The notes beneath the pieces were generated by a model, which saw nothing but the letters and a program-made list of their open reading frames with translations, made no database searches and was not told the origin of the DNA. A stretch of DNA of 64,000 nucleotides from Candidatus Zixiibacteriota bacterium (GTDB taxonomy: Bacteria > Zixibacteria > MSB-5A5 > JAABVY01), in assembly GCA_011056555.1 (NCBI GenBank), contig DSEQ01000008.1, positions 1 through 64,000 of the forward strand, in the 5' to 3' direction. Positions within the stretch are counted from its first letter, which is position 1; each line of letters opens with the position of its first letter. Made by a program: the position numbers and the translations under genes. Positions 28,348 through 36,632 of this stretch are shown piece by piece.

Positions 28348-28752
28348 TTGCAGAAGCATATTATCCTCGGGCTCGGATTTGTGCTCTTATTCTCACTAAT
28401 TCTCCCGGGATGCGAAGACAACGGCTTGGCTCCGTATGAACCGGAGATTAACAATGCTCTGGACAACTTTCAGTTTCAGGCCACCGGTATGACTGACGTG
28501 GATTATTCCGAAGCGTTTGTATGGGTGAATAGCGGCGATAGCGCCACAGTAGATCAATCCCCCAGTGAAGGATTGAGCGGAACTGCCACTCTGATCATTT
28601 TTGACGCTGATGGTACGCGGGTATATTCCGGTGATCTTTCTGATGACGGTACATTCAACACCGCCGCCGGAACATCCGGTAACTGGATCATCCGGGTGAA
28701 TTTTGCAAATGTCACGGGGACAGTAAATTTTCGTGTGCAGATGGCTGATTAA
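28348..28752 (+). CDS. Small lipoprotein of unknown function
   Basis: A TTG start follows an excellent AAGGAGGA ribosome site. The signal peptide ends in a good lipobox (LPGC), so it is a lipid-anchored envelope protein. The mature 110 residues are beta-rich ('GTATLIIFDADGTRVYSG', 'GNWIIRVNFANVTGTVNFRV'), resembling a small sandwich domain, with no catalytic motif. It lies between the radical SAM gene and the cytolysin-like lipoprotein. A partnership with the latter is possible only by position. Confidence 0.75.
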   Translation: MQKHIILGLGFVLLFSLILPGCEDNGLAPYEPEINNALDNFQFQATGMTDVDYSEAFVWVNSGDSATVDQSPSEGLSGTATLIIFDADGTRVYSGDLSDDGTFNTAAGTSGNWIIRVNFANVTGTVNFRVQMAD

Positions 28753-28778
28753 TGTATCGGGGTGCTTTGGAAATCGGG

Positions 28779-28810
28779 AAGAGCTGATCCTTTCCGACCA
28801 GCTCTTTCAT
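28779..28810 (+). terminator. Possible terminator after small lipoprotein gene
   Basis: AAGAGCTG (28779-28786) pairs with CAGCTCTT (28799-28806), with a partly paired loop, but the following T tract is short (TTTC). Confidence 0.45.
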
Positions 28811-28904
28811 TGCCCTTGGTTGATCAATTTGAATTTTATTATCCCTATAATCACGGTAGATTGCGTGCATTACTGGCCCCTGCCGTTCCGGCATAATTAA
28901 GTGC

Positions 28905-28932
28905 TTGACAATAATTAAGTAATACTTAGATT
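28905..28932 (+). promoter_or_regulatory. Sigma-70-type promoter for the cytolysin-like lipoprotein
   Basis: A perfect TTGACA at 28905-28910, a 16-base spacer, and TAGATT at 28927-28932 (4 of 6 matches), about 80 bases before the start codon. The first ten bases (TTGACAATAA) match the promoter at 21059. Confidence 0.5.
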
Positions 28933-29010
28933 GGGGCGGTAGGTTTATATTAGTCAATATCACCTGCATAGATGGACTTATTTTAATTCAACTATTCTCA
29001 GGAGGGAATT

Positions 29011-30774
29011 ATGACAACTCAATCACTGCGAATGTGGGGAATAGTGCCTCTCAGTCTCTTGCTGTGCCTTGGGATTATAATGTTGGCCTGCGGCGGTGAC
29101 AGTCCCGCCGGACCTGACGATATGGCTGACATGAACACTTATATGAGCAGCCTTCCCGCCTGGGACGAGTTTTGCCCGCCTGTAATCGACTCGGATGCCC
29201 CGACCGGTGAGACGGTGGAGAATCTGGACATGGGACAGGGGCTCTTCTGCCACACTACTCCCTGTTCAATAACCGAAACGCCTGAACAGGTTGTGACTTA
29301 CGGTACTTTCTCCAATATCCTCTGGCTGGGAGGACTGATTCAGGGTGACACCTATGCGGGCGGCCTGGGATCAATGGAAGAGTTGCCGATCCGTCAGCGT
29401 GCCCCTCTGACCGTCGGTGTAAACCTGCTGCATGGCGACAGCGTCAGCACGGTGGTCCAGGACCCGGATGCAGCCTCGGTCGGGCAGGCAACCAGCAATC
29501 TTATAGCCATAGCGATGAATAGTGGATTTCAGGCCGGATCAAGCGTCTATTTCACTCAAAAGGAAATGTATTCTCTTGAACAGGCGATGTTGAGTCTCGG
29601 CCTATCAGCCAATTACATGGGAACAGAAGTAAGAAACAAGTTGGACCTCACCGCTGTAAAAAAGAAGAACACATTGACTGCATATTTCAAGCAATTCATG
29701 TTTGAGACTTACATTGTTCAGCCCCAGACGCCCTCGGAATTCTTTTCCGCCGAATTTACACCCGAACGTCTTGAAGAGCAGGTCAATACAGGGAGTATAG
29801 GTCCGGACAATTTACCCGTCTATGTCTCGCGCATACAGTGGGGCCGAATCATGCTGCTCACCATGAGCTCGGATTCGTCATATACCGATATGAAGAATGC
29901 CTTAAAAGCCACCCACCCCGCATTCAGTATAGATTTGACCGCCAAGTACGAGCATATTCTATCGACCTCGGAGATGGAGGTTGTCACTTTTGGCGGTGAT
30001 GATGCCGATGCTCTGGGTCTGATCAGAAGCGGCAATATTGAAAGCTACTTTACCCAGTCTCCTGATTTGTCAACTGCTTTCCCGATCGCCTACGCTCTCA
30101 ACAACCTGGCCGACAATTCGCCGGCCAAGGTGGGAGAAACGACCGAATATGAGGTCAAGGAATGCACACAGATAACCACAGCCTATTACACTGACTGGAA
30201 TCAGTGGAGGGATGCTTTTTCTGTAATACAGGACAGCTCCGACAATAAATTCTTTGAGACAAATGCGGAGAATATCTATAAGTCTGATGAAGTTGACTGG
30301 ATTCCGGGGAGCAATAGTCACCTGGTAACAAATATCCTCACCTTTGCCCCTGCAAATACCGGCTACGACTTCACATTTTACCTGAAAACTCTGCAGGATG
30401 GATGTCCATATCCGCTTACTTTCAATGATTCTGAGTTCAGCGGTGCGACTAATCTGCTTAGCATTGGCGATGTGGATAATTGCCAGTACGATGCCTTTGA
30501 AATCGGAGTCTCCAACTTCCTTAATGACAGTTATGTCTTTGCCGTTGGCATCTATGTCGGGGATAACGGCGTTTCATCAGACGAAAAACTGGAAATATTT
30601 TACCATGACCGGAAGATTGAGGAAATTCCTTATAGCCAGATGCCCAGCGGCGGTCTGAGTTTCATGGGAATAGTTTCGACCATACCGATCACGAAAATAA
30701 AATTCACCGAGGGATATGACGGTGACGATATTTATGTTAAAGACTTTTGTTTTGGAGTTGCCTATCGCAGATAG
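29011..30774 (+). CDS. Cholesterol-dependent-cytolysin-like (thiol-activated cytolysin family) lipoprotein
   Basis: The signal peptide ends at a lipobox-like MLAC (Cys 27), so the protein is probably lipid-anchored. Residues about 92-385 match the pore-forming core of the thiol-activated cytolysins. The blocks are 'ILWLGGLIQGD' with 'RAPLTVGVNL', then 'YFKQFMFETYIVQPQTP', 'PVYVSRIQWGRIMLLTMSSD', 'EHILSTSEMEVVTFGGDD' and 'FPIAYALNNLADN', in the same order as in pneumolysin. The cholesterol-binding domain 4 and its Trp-rich undecapeptide are absent; about 395-587 is a different beta-sandwich-like module ending 'DGDDIYVKDFCFGVAY'. The family forms large beta-barrel pores. Here the target membrane and receptor are unknown, and the lipoprotein anchor is unusual. 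It has its own promoter and a strong terminator. Family assignment is by motif order, read by eye. Confidence 0.8.
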   Translation: MTTQSLRMWGIVPLSLLLCLGIIMLACGGDSPAGPDDMADMNTYMSSLPAWDEFCPPVIDSDAPTGETVENLDMGQGLFCHTTPCSITETPEQVVTYGTFSNILWLGGLIQGDTYAGGLGSMEELPIRQRAPLTVGVNLLHGDSVSTVVQDPDAASVGQATSNLIAIAMNSGFQAGSSVYFTQKEMYSLEQAMLSLGLSANYMGTEVRNKLDLTAVKKKNTLTAYFKQFMFETYIVQPQTPSEFFSAEFTPERLEEQVNTGSIGPDNLPVYVSRIQWGRIMLLTMSSDSSYTDMKNALKATHPAFSIDLTAKYEHILSTSEMEVVTFGGDDADALGLIRSGNIESYFTQSPDLSTAFPIAYALNNLADNSPAKVGETTEYEVKECTQITTAYYTDWNQWRDAFSVIQDSSDNKFFETNAENIYKSDEVDWIPGSNSHLVTNILTFAPANTGYDFTFYLKTLQDGCPYPLTFNDSEFSGATNLLSIGDVDNCQYDAFEIGVSNFLNDSYVFAVGIYVGDNGVSSDEKLEIFYHDRKIEEIPYSQMPSGGLSFMGIVSTIPITKIKFTEGYDGDDIYVKDFCFGVAYRR

Positions 30775-30807
30775 ATTGAAATTGTAAATTATAATCGAAT
30801 TCTAAAA

Positions 30808-30838
30808 AAAAGCGGAAACATCAGGTTTCCGCTTTTTT
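30808..30838. terminator. Bidirectional Rho-independent terminator
   Basis: A stem AGCGGAAAC/GTTTCCGCT with a 5-base loop is flanked by an A run on the left and a T run on the right. It can serve both the cytolysin-like gene and the opposing SulP gene. Confidence 0.9.
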
Positions 30839-30886
30839 GTTATCTCGAATCTGATCGAAGCACATGTATGAGATGTCCCAACCAAT

Positions 30887-33073
30887 TTACTTATTGCCAT
30901 ATACAACCTCCAGGAGGGGACATTTTCTTTCGCTGGAATCTTTATGTGCGCTGGCATGTATTGCCGCGATGGCCCGGTCAGCATTTCGGAACAGATGGTC
31001 TTCGCCGATTTTATAATACAAATAGGTTCTGCGCATGGTATCCAGGACATGATCGTTGAGCCCGCTAATGGACAAATCGTAACCCGCCTCGCGCAACCGG
31101 TCGGTCAGGTGCGAGAGCATGTCCTCGCCCGAAGCATCAAGTTCGTTGATACCATTTCCGACTATCAACACATGCCTTAATTCGGGCATGCAGGCGACGA
31201 CATCCAGTACCTGCCGCTCGAGATAATTGACGCTGGCAAAGTACAGCGAGCCATTGTAGCGGATCACCGCGATATGGCGGCACTGTGCCAACCCGAAGCG
31301 TTCAAGATTTCGATATGTTCCATCAGGATGTTTCGATAGCATGGCGATATTGGGACGCATACCGCGCAACAGGAATAAAATTAAGGACAATCCCACACCG
31401 ATCAGAATCCCTTTATCGAGATGGGGCGCGAAGGCCAGAGTGCAAACGAAGGTTATGATGCTTATGACGCCGTCATATTTTTGAGCCTTCCAGGAGTGTA
31501 TAAAACCGCTGACGTTAATAAGGCCGATTACCGCCATCATGATGATCGCCGCGAGAACCGATTGGGGGAGATGGTACAGAAGCGGCGTGAACAAGAGCAG
31601 GGTGATCATCACAAAAATACTGGAAATTACGCTTGACAGGCCCGAGACGGCGCCGGACTGTAGATTTACTGCCGAACGAGAGAAAGAGCCTGATACCGCA
31701 TAGCTTTGACCAAAGCATCCAACAATATTGGCGGCACCCTGGCCGATTAATTCCTGGTTGGGATCAAGCCTTTGTCCGGTTCTGGCAGCCATCGCCTTTG
31801 CAATCGATATCGCCTCCATGAATCCCAATAGAGAGATGATTACGGCCATGGGGAACAGATCGATCATTACTTTAAAATCGAGCTGGGGCTTCTTGAATCC
31901 GGGCAGCCCTGCGGGAATTTTGCCTACCACAGCTCCTCCGCCCACGAATGTCAGGGACGACATGTCGAGTTTGCCATTCCCGACTTTGAGCTGCCAGTCG
32001 CGGTGACCATATTCCCTCTGCGGCAGCAGATTTTCCGTATTACAGAACACCAGGCTGCCATCGGGATTTTCGCTGGCTTTGAAAAAGCTCTCCCTGAGCA
32101 GACTGCGGTCATGTTTGACCTTCTCTTTCAATTCGTTAATCTCGACATTGAGAAGCGATATCTGGTGCTGCAGGTTTAGAATATGAGGTGAATCCTCGCT
32201 ATATTCCTGTTTCATGCTATCCAGTTCGTCGCGCAGTAAAAGCCTTTTCTGAGATCGGAGTTTAATGTCAGTCAACGCACCATTATAATCCTGAATCAAC
32301 TCTTTGGTTCTCTCACAAAGCAGGTTTTCTCCCGCAGTATTGTAATTGTGCTCGAAGCCGATTGCCCAGGAGATGATAGTTGTGATTATAACCGCAACCA
32401 GCACATATGGTATTTTGGGGCTCATACGTTTCAGGCCGATCATTATGGCGAAAGCCAGAATTGCCAGAACCAGAGTGGGCCAGTGGGTATGAGCAAGCGC
32501 AGCCTCGACCACGTTGTAAACGGTCATATAGTGATGTTCCGCCTTGTCCACGTTAACTCCGAACAGCTTGGAGAGTTGTGATGTGGCAATGATGATGGCG
32601 GCGGCATTGGTAAAGCCATTGACAACGGGATGGGACAGAAAATTGACCACCAGGCCGAGCCTGAATAGTCCCAGCAAAAATTGAAATATACCGACCAGAA
32701 GAGCCAGAAGTATGGCATAAGCTATGTAAGCTTCACTTCCAGCGGTAGCAATAGGCTCGAGGGCGGTAGCCGTCATCAACGAAACAACAGCGACCGGTCC
32801 AGTGGCAAGCTGACGGCTGGAGCCGAACAGGGATGCAACCAGCGGGGGGAGAAAGGCCGCATAGAGACCATAGTATGCCGGCAGCCCCGCCAATTGCGCA
32901 TAGGCCATGGATTGCGGAATAAGCACCAGGGCCACCGTAAGACCGGATACAAAATCCGCCCTCATGAAGGGCAATGAATATCCCTTAAACCACGCAAGAA
33001 AGGGGAAGATACGCTGCAGCAACGGAGATTTTCCCTGGCTGTCGCAAATATTATTAGCAGGCTGCTTAACCAT
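30887..33073 (-). CDS. SulP-family anion transporter with STAS domain and coiled-coil insertion
   Basis: Inner-membrane permease of the SLC26/SulP group (sulfate, bicarbonate or related anions). The family signature is seen in 'DFVSGLTVALVLIPQSMAYAQLAGLPAYYGLY' (split over residues 40-75), followed by many hydrophobic helices. A STAS domain lies at about 581-694. Unlike usual members, about 251-338 holds a charged coiled-coil run ('LRDELDSMKQEYSED', 'QHQISLLNVEINELKEKV') inserted between two membrane segments. At 728 residues it is longer than the common 550-600. It is last in a minus-strand block of two-component genes, suggesting regulated or sensing-linked transport. Confidence 0.92.
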   Translation of the reverse strand: MVKQPANNICDSQGKSPLLQRIFPFLAWFKGYSLPFMRADFVSGLTVALVLIPQSMAYAQLAGLPAYYGLYAAFLPPLVASLFGSSRQLATGPVAVVSLMTATALEPIATAGSEAYIAYAILLALLVGIFQFLLGLFRLGLVVNFLSHPVVNGFTNAAAIIIATSQLSKLFGVNVDKAEHHYMTVYNVVEAALAHTHWPTLVLAILAFAIMIGLKRMSPKIPYVLVAVIITTIISWAIGFEHNYNTAGENLLCERTKELIQDYNGALTDIKLRSQKRLLLRDELDSMKQEYSEDSPHILNLQHQISLLNVEINELKEKVKHDRSLLRESFFKASENPDGSLVFCNTENLLPQREYGHRDWQLKVGNGKLDMSSLTFVGGGAVVGKIPAGLPGFKKPQLDFKVMIDLFPMAVIISLLGFMEAISIAKAMAARTGQRLDPNQELIGQGAANIVGCFGQSYAVSGSFSRSAVNLQSGAVSGLSSVISSIFVMITLLLFTPLLYHLPQSVLAAIIMMAVIGLINVSGFIHSWKAQKYDGVISIITFVCTLAFAPHLDKGILIGVGLSLILFLLRGMRPNIAMLSKHPDGTYRNLERFGLAQCRHIAVIRYNGSLYFASVNYLERQVLDVVACMPELRHVLIVGNGINELDASGEDMLSHLTDRLREAGYDLSISGLNDHVLDTMRRTYLYYKIGEDHLFRNADRAIAAIHASAHKDSSERKCPLLEVVYGNK

Positions 33074-33244
33074 TGCCGAATCCGGTTGTTAAATTTTCTC
33101 CTGACTTCGCAGCCCGACTGATTCGGGCACGTAAATGCACTTTTAGCGTATGATCTTTATTTATCAACTCAGAATCTCATCCTCACATATCAAGGAAAAG
33201 CAAACAGATTAATCCTCGAAAAAATATTGTCTCACGGTTTGCTT

Positions 33245-33676
33245 TTACCATCCCTTGGATTTCAGAATTTTCTTGATCTCATCCTCACTGCGCTTTTCCA
33301 CAATCAACATTCTGTCCGTTTCAGCCTCTTTGATTTTGGCCATCAGCTTATCGATGTTGGCGGGCTTTTCCAGGAAATCTTTGGCCCCCAGCTTCACTGC
33401 CTCGACACTCTTGTCAATGGAAGCGTGCCCTGTAAGAAGAATTACCTGAAGATCAGGTTTCTCGGCCAGCAGGTTTTTGAGGGTTTCGATACCATCCATA
33501 CCGGGCATCGCCAGATCAAGAAAGATGGCGTCATAAGTAACTTCATCAATTTTCTTGAGGGCCTCCTCACCGCTGTTGGCTGAATCCACCTTCAAACCCC
33601 GCGACTCCAGACGTTCAGATAGGGTCCTGGTAAATTCAACCTCGTCATCAATCAGTAATACTTTTGTTTCAGCCAC
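33245..33676 (-). CDS. Single-domain response regulator (receiver)
   Basis: A receiver domain of 120 residues plus a short charged tail. Acidic pocket D10/D11, phospho-acceptor D54 ('FLDLAMPG'), Thr in 'LLTGHAS' and K104 ('LEKP') are all present. There is no output domain, so it works by protein contact or as a phosphorelay intermediate. It is the fifth gene of the six-gene minus-strand block, 171 bases ahead of the SulP gene. It is similar in length and motif to the receiver at 34444. Confidence 0.93.
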   Translation of the reverse strand: MAETKVLLIDDEVEFTRTLSERLESRGLKVDSANSGEEALKKIDEVTYDAIFLDLAMPGMDGIETLKNLLAEKPDLQVILLTGHASIDKSVEAVKLGAKDFLEKPANIDKLMAKIKEAETDRMLIVEKRSEDEIKKILKSKGW

Positions 33677-33752
33677 CCGGGGCCTCCTTATTACAGCTCA
33701 AATTGCAAAAAATCATCTCTTTATGTTAATTCTACATATACAAATCTGCGGC

Positions 33753-34436
33753 TTAACAGTCTCCGTCTTTAGTTTGTCTGACCGGCATGGTCAAGATAAA
33801 TAAAAATTTACTGTCCTCTTTTCTGGATTGCAGATTCCAGCCCTGAGCTGCTGCCAGCTCTGTGACCAGCTCAAGTTCATCCCGCTCAGGTCCCTGATCC
33901 GGTATATCTGAGCAGGTCACATTTATACTATAACAGTCAGCCTGCTTTTGTACTCCAAGACTGACGGTTGCACCTTCCTCACCGGAGTTTAAAAGCATCC
34001 GGCCGCATCTGAATATCAAATGCTGAAGCTCAAAAGGGCTGGCGGTACAGCGCAGCTCCGCCGGGGAAGGCTCGAAGCTGAGATTAATTCTTTTCATATC
34101 AGCCAGCCTTTGCATGAGCCCGATAAGGTTCCGAAAAGTCTCGTTTAAATCGAATTCGATCAGGTCATAGTCCGCAGAATGCGCAAATTTATTGAGCCTC
34201 TTAATTATCTTTTCACCGCGGCTCACCTGTTTGGAAAAGCGCTCATGCAGACTTTCGAGCCTCTCGCTTTCGATTACCTGTCCCTGATCCGCAGAATACC
34301 TCATATCATCCAGCAAACCGGTCAATTCATTGATGATCGCAATGACATTCATTATTTCATGGGTGACGCTGGCGGTTATCGATCCAAAAAATGCCAGACT
34401 TTGGGCTCTTGAGTCCGGTTGATCCGTGCTGCTCAT
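33753..34436 (-). CDS. Degenerate histidine-kinase-like protein
   Basis: Residues about 15-90 form a dimerisation helix hairpin with the phospho-acceptor motif 'ASVTHEIMNV' (H26). The C-terminal half aligns in position with a kinase ATP-binding domain but lacks a convincing N box and glycine boxes ('CSDIPDQGPERDE' where DxGxG is expected). No membrane segment. Its likely role is a histidine phosphotransfer partner for the neighbouring receivers rather than an active kinase. ATG 34436 lies 7 bases after the stop of the preceding receiver, so translation is coupled. Confidence 0.75.
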   Translation of the reverse strand: MSSTDQPDSRAQSLAFFGSITASVTHEIMNVIAIINELTGLLDDMRYSADQGQVIESERLESLHERFSKQVSRGEKIIKRLNKFAHSADYDLIEFDLNETFRNLIGLMQRLADMKRINLSFEPSPAELRCTASPFELQHLIFRCGRMLLNSGEEGATVSLGVQKQADCYSINVTCSDIPDQGPERDELELVTELAAAQGWNLQSRKEDSKFLFILTMPVRQTKDGDC

Positions 34437-34443
34437 GATACTG

Positions 34444-34815
34444 CTACTCTCTAATCCCAACTGCGGTTTTGATCTTGTCTGTCAGGAGGTCGATATTGAT
34501 CGGTTTTACCATATAGTCGAAGGCTCCCTCGGCCATGCCCCGTTCTCCCTCCTCAGTCGAACCGTGCCCGGTCATCAGTATGATTTTAATATCCGGCTGC
34601 AATTTCAGCATCATCTTCATAACCTCGATACCGTTAATCTCCGGCATTTTAACGTCTATGACCGCCACATTGTAGCTTTTCTGTCCTATTTTCTTAATAG
34701 CATCGGCTCCGCTCAGAACCGCATCGGCATGATAGCCTCGGAATTCAAGCCGATCGGCGAGGGTGGAGACCAGTTCCTCTTCATCATCGACCAGTAAAAT
34801 GTGCAGATCAGCCAT
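34444..34815 (-). CDS. Single-domain response regulator (receiver)
   Basis: A 123-residue receiver with D10/D11, phospho-acceptor D54 ('VIDVKMPE'), Thr in 'LMTGHGS' and Lys in 'MVKPINID'. No output domain. It begins 2 bases after the stop of the Cache kinase and is followed at 7 bases by the degenerate kinase, so all three are translated together. Confidence 0.93.
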   Translation of the reverse strand: MADLHILLVDDEEELVSTLADRLEFRGYHADAVLSGADAIKKIGQKSYNVAVIDVKMPEINGIEVMKMMLKLQPDIKIILMTGHGSTEEGERGMAEGAFDYMVKPINIDLLTDKIKTAVGIRE

Positions 34816-34817
34816 AT

Positions 34818-36548
34818 TTACTCCTCGGCAAAAGATGCCTCGATTGGAAGTGTGACAGTGAAAGTTGTCCCTTCACCCAATTCGCTTGTGGCGCGGATCT
34901 GCCCGCCCAGTTTCTGCACGATCCCGTATGTAATCGACAGACCCAGTCCCGTGCCATGCTCTTTCTTGGTGCTGAAAAATGGTTCGAAGATTCGCTCCAG
35001 GTCCGGCTTTGAGATTCCGCGTCCTGTATCTCTTATTGTAACATCAATTTTATTGTCTTTTCGTAATTCGATGTCAATATCTATCTTGCCCCCCTCCGAG
35101 ATTGCATCGATGGCATTATTTAAGATATTTAGAAAGACCTGCTGGAGTTGTCCCCTGTCACTTCTAATTCCGGGAAGATTCTCTGGAAAATTTGTATTGA
35201 TCTTTATATTGCGATGGAGAGCTTCCTTTTCCAAAAATCCAAGCACCTCGGTGATCAATTCCCGTAGATCCAGTGTTTCAATTTTTGTCTCCATCCGCTT
35301 GGCGAAGCCAAGAAGCCGATGGGTAATTCGGCTGCAGCGCTCCACATTTCTGAGTATGGAGTTTACGCTTTTAGTGACTTTCTCACGCATCGGAAAATCA
35401 TTTGACACCGAGAGTACATCATTTACCATACCGGCATTTTCATTTATAATTGCCAGCGGGTTATTAATCTCATGGGATACTCCCGCGGCGAGCCTGCCGA
35501 TAGAAGCCATCTTGTTGGTGTATTCAACCTGGTGCAGAACTTTACAACGATGCATGTCCGCCTCACGGATTTTGTCAACCATATGAGAAGAGCCCCAGAT
35601 AACCACGATCAGGATCAGGATTATGCTGATTCCCAAAAACCAGATAAGATTGTTGCGCAGTGTCAGCCAATTCTGCATGAATGCTTCCGGCTGGATTACC
35701 TCTATCAGGATGAAGGGCGAATTTTCTATGAACGCATAGCCCAAAATATATAAATTACGGGCCGAATCCTTTTGCTCCACCACCTCGCTATGCGGAGAGT
35801 ACGGAGGTACCGGAATCGGTGATTTTTCCAGGATAGCTCCATGGTCATTTGAGGGGGTCTGCAGGATTCCGGCTTTATTGATCAGAAAAGCGTCGCTTGT
35901 GGGACGAAGAATTTGAGACACGATCTTGCGATACAGCATATCACTGTCGATCGTGGCTCGCAGAACATAGTAATCCCCTTCTGTCTTCTCGTGAAGGACT
36001 GCGATCACAAAATGCGGCAGGTCGCGGTAGCCCAGGAAGACATCGCTAACATAAACGCCCTTTATGCTGACCTCATGAAACCAGTCCTGGTCACTATAAT
36101 TCTTGCCCTCCAGTTTATATGGCCCCACGTAGGCCACCTGGTTACCTCTCGAGTCGATCAGGCTGAGATCGACGAAACCGTCGATTGATTCCTTCAGATG
36201 CCTGAGAGTGTTGGCCAATTTATCATGATCATAAAGCTCCTCGTAGTTTTTTTCTTTGCTGATCAGGTCCAGTGCGGCCCGGCGCTCCTCGATGAATGAT
36301 TCCAGCGAGCGCTTGGTATTGGAGGTCTGCCGGGAAATCGGGTAGATCAAATCGGCTTTCAGAGCTTTTTGATATTGATGGGAGTTGATGATTGTCATGA
36401 TTATCAGGGGGGTGATGGCAACCAGCGCGGTCAGCAGAATCGAATACCTTTTCAAACGGCGATAACGAAAGCGCCCTTCTTGAAAAAAATCATCTTCGTC
36501 GGATGAGTAATCCAGGTCCTTTTTGTGCCATTCCTCGGAAAGTTTCAT
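34818..36548 (-). CDS. Membrane sensor histidine kinase with periplasmic Cache-type domain
   Basis: Two membrane helices (about 37-58 and 300-320) enclose a 240-residue extracytoplasmic region of dCache type ('VDLSLIDSRGNQVAYVGPY', 'DQDWFHEV', 'GVYVSDVFLGYRDLPHFVIAV'). Inside are a HisKA domain with 'GVSHEINNP' (His near 358) and a full HATPase with 'NNAIDAI', 'DTGRGISKP' and 'GTGLGLSI'. Cache domains usually bind small metabolites such as carboxylates or amino acids; the ligand here is unknown. It is the second gene of the block, after the CK-like/REC protein, and its natural partners are the adjacent receivers. Confidence 0.93.
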   Translation of the reverse strand: MKLSEEWHKKDLDYSSDEDDFFQEGRFRYRRLKRYSILLTALVAITPLIIMTIINSHQYQKALKADLIYPISRQTSNTKRSLESFIEERRAALDLISKEKNYEELYDHDKLANTLRHLKESIDGFVDLSLIDSRGNQVAYVGPYKLEGKNYSDQDWFHEVSIKGVYVSDVFLGYRDLPHFVIAVLHEKTEGDYYVLRATIDSDMLYRKIVSQILRPTSDAFLINKAGILQTPSNDHGAILEKSPIPVPPYSPHSEVVEQKDSARNLYILGYAFIENSPFILIEVIQPEAFMQNWLTLRNNLIWFLGISIILILIVVIWGSSHMVDKIREADMHRCKVLHQVEYTNKMASIGRLAAGVSHEINNPLAIINENAGMVNDVLSVSNDFPMREKVTKSVNSILRNVERCSRITHRLLGFAKRMETKIETLDLRELITEVLGFLEKEALHRNIKINTNFPENLPGIRSDRGQLQQVFLNILNNAIDAISEGGKIDIDIELRKDNKIDVTIRDTGRGISKPDLERIFEPFFSTKKEHGTGLGLSITYGIVQKLGGQIRATSELGEGTTFTVTLPIEASFAEE

Positions 36549-36632
36549 ACCACACTCAAAATCGAATTTAGAAGCACTTCCTTGACTCGAAGGCTCCTCA
36601 GGGAATCTTAGAATACTACGAAATCAAAAGCA

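Noticed and set aside
34801..35586. 261-codon open frame on the plus strand
   Set aside because: Antisense to the Cache histidine kinase; low-complexity composition and no start signals.
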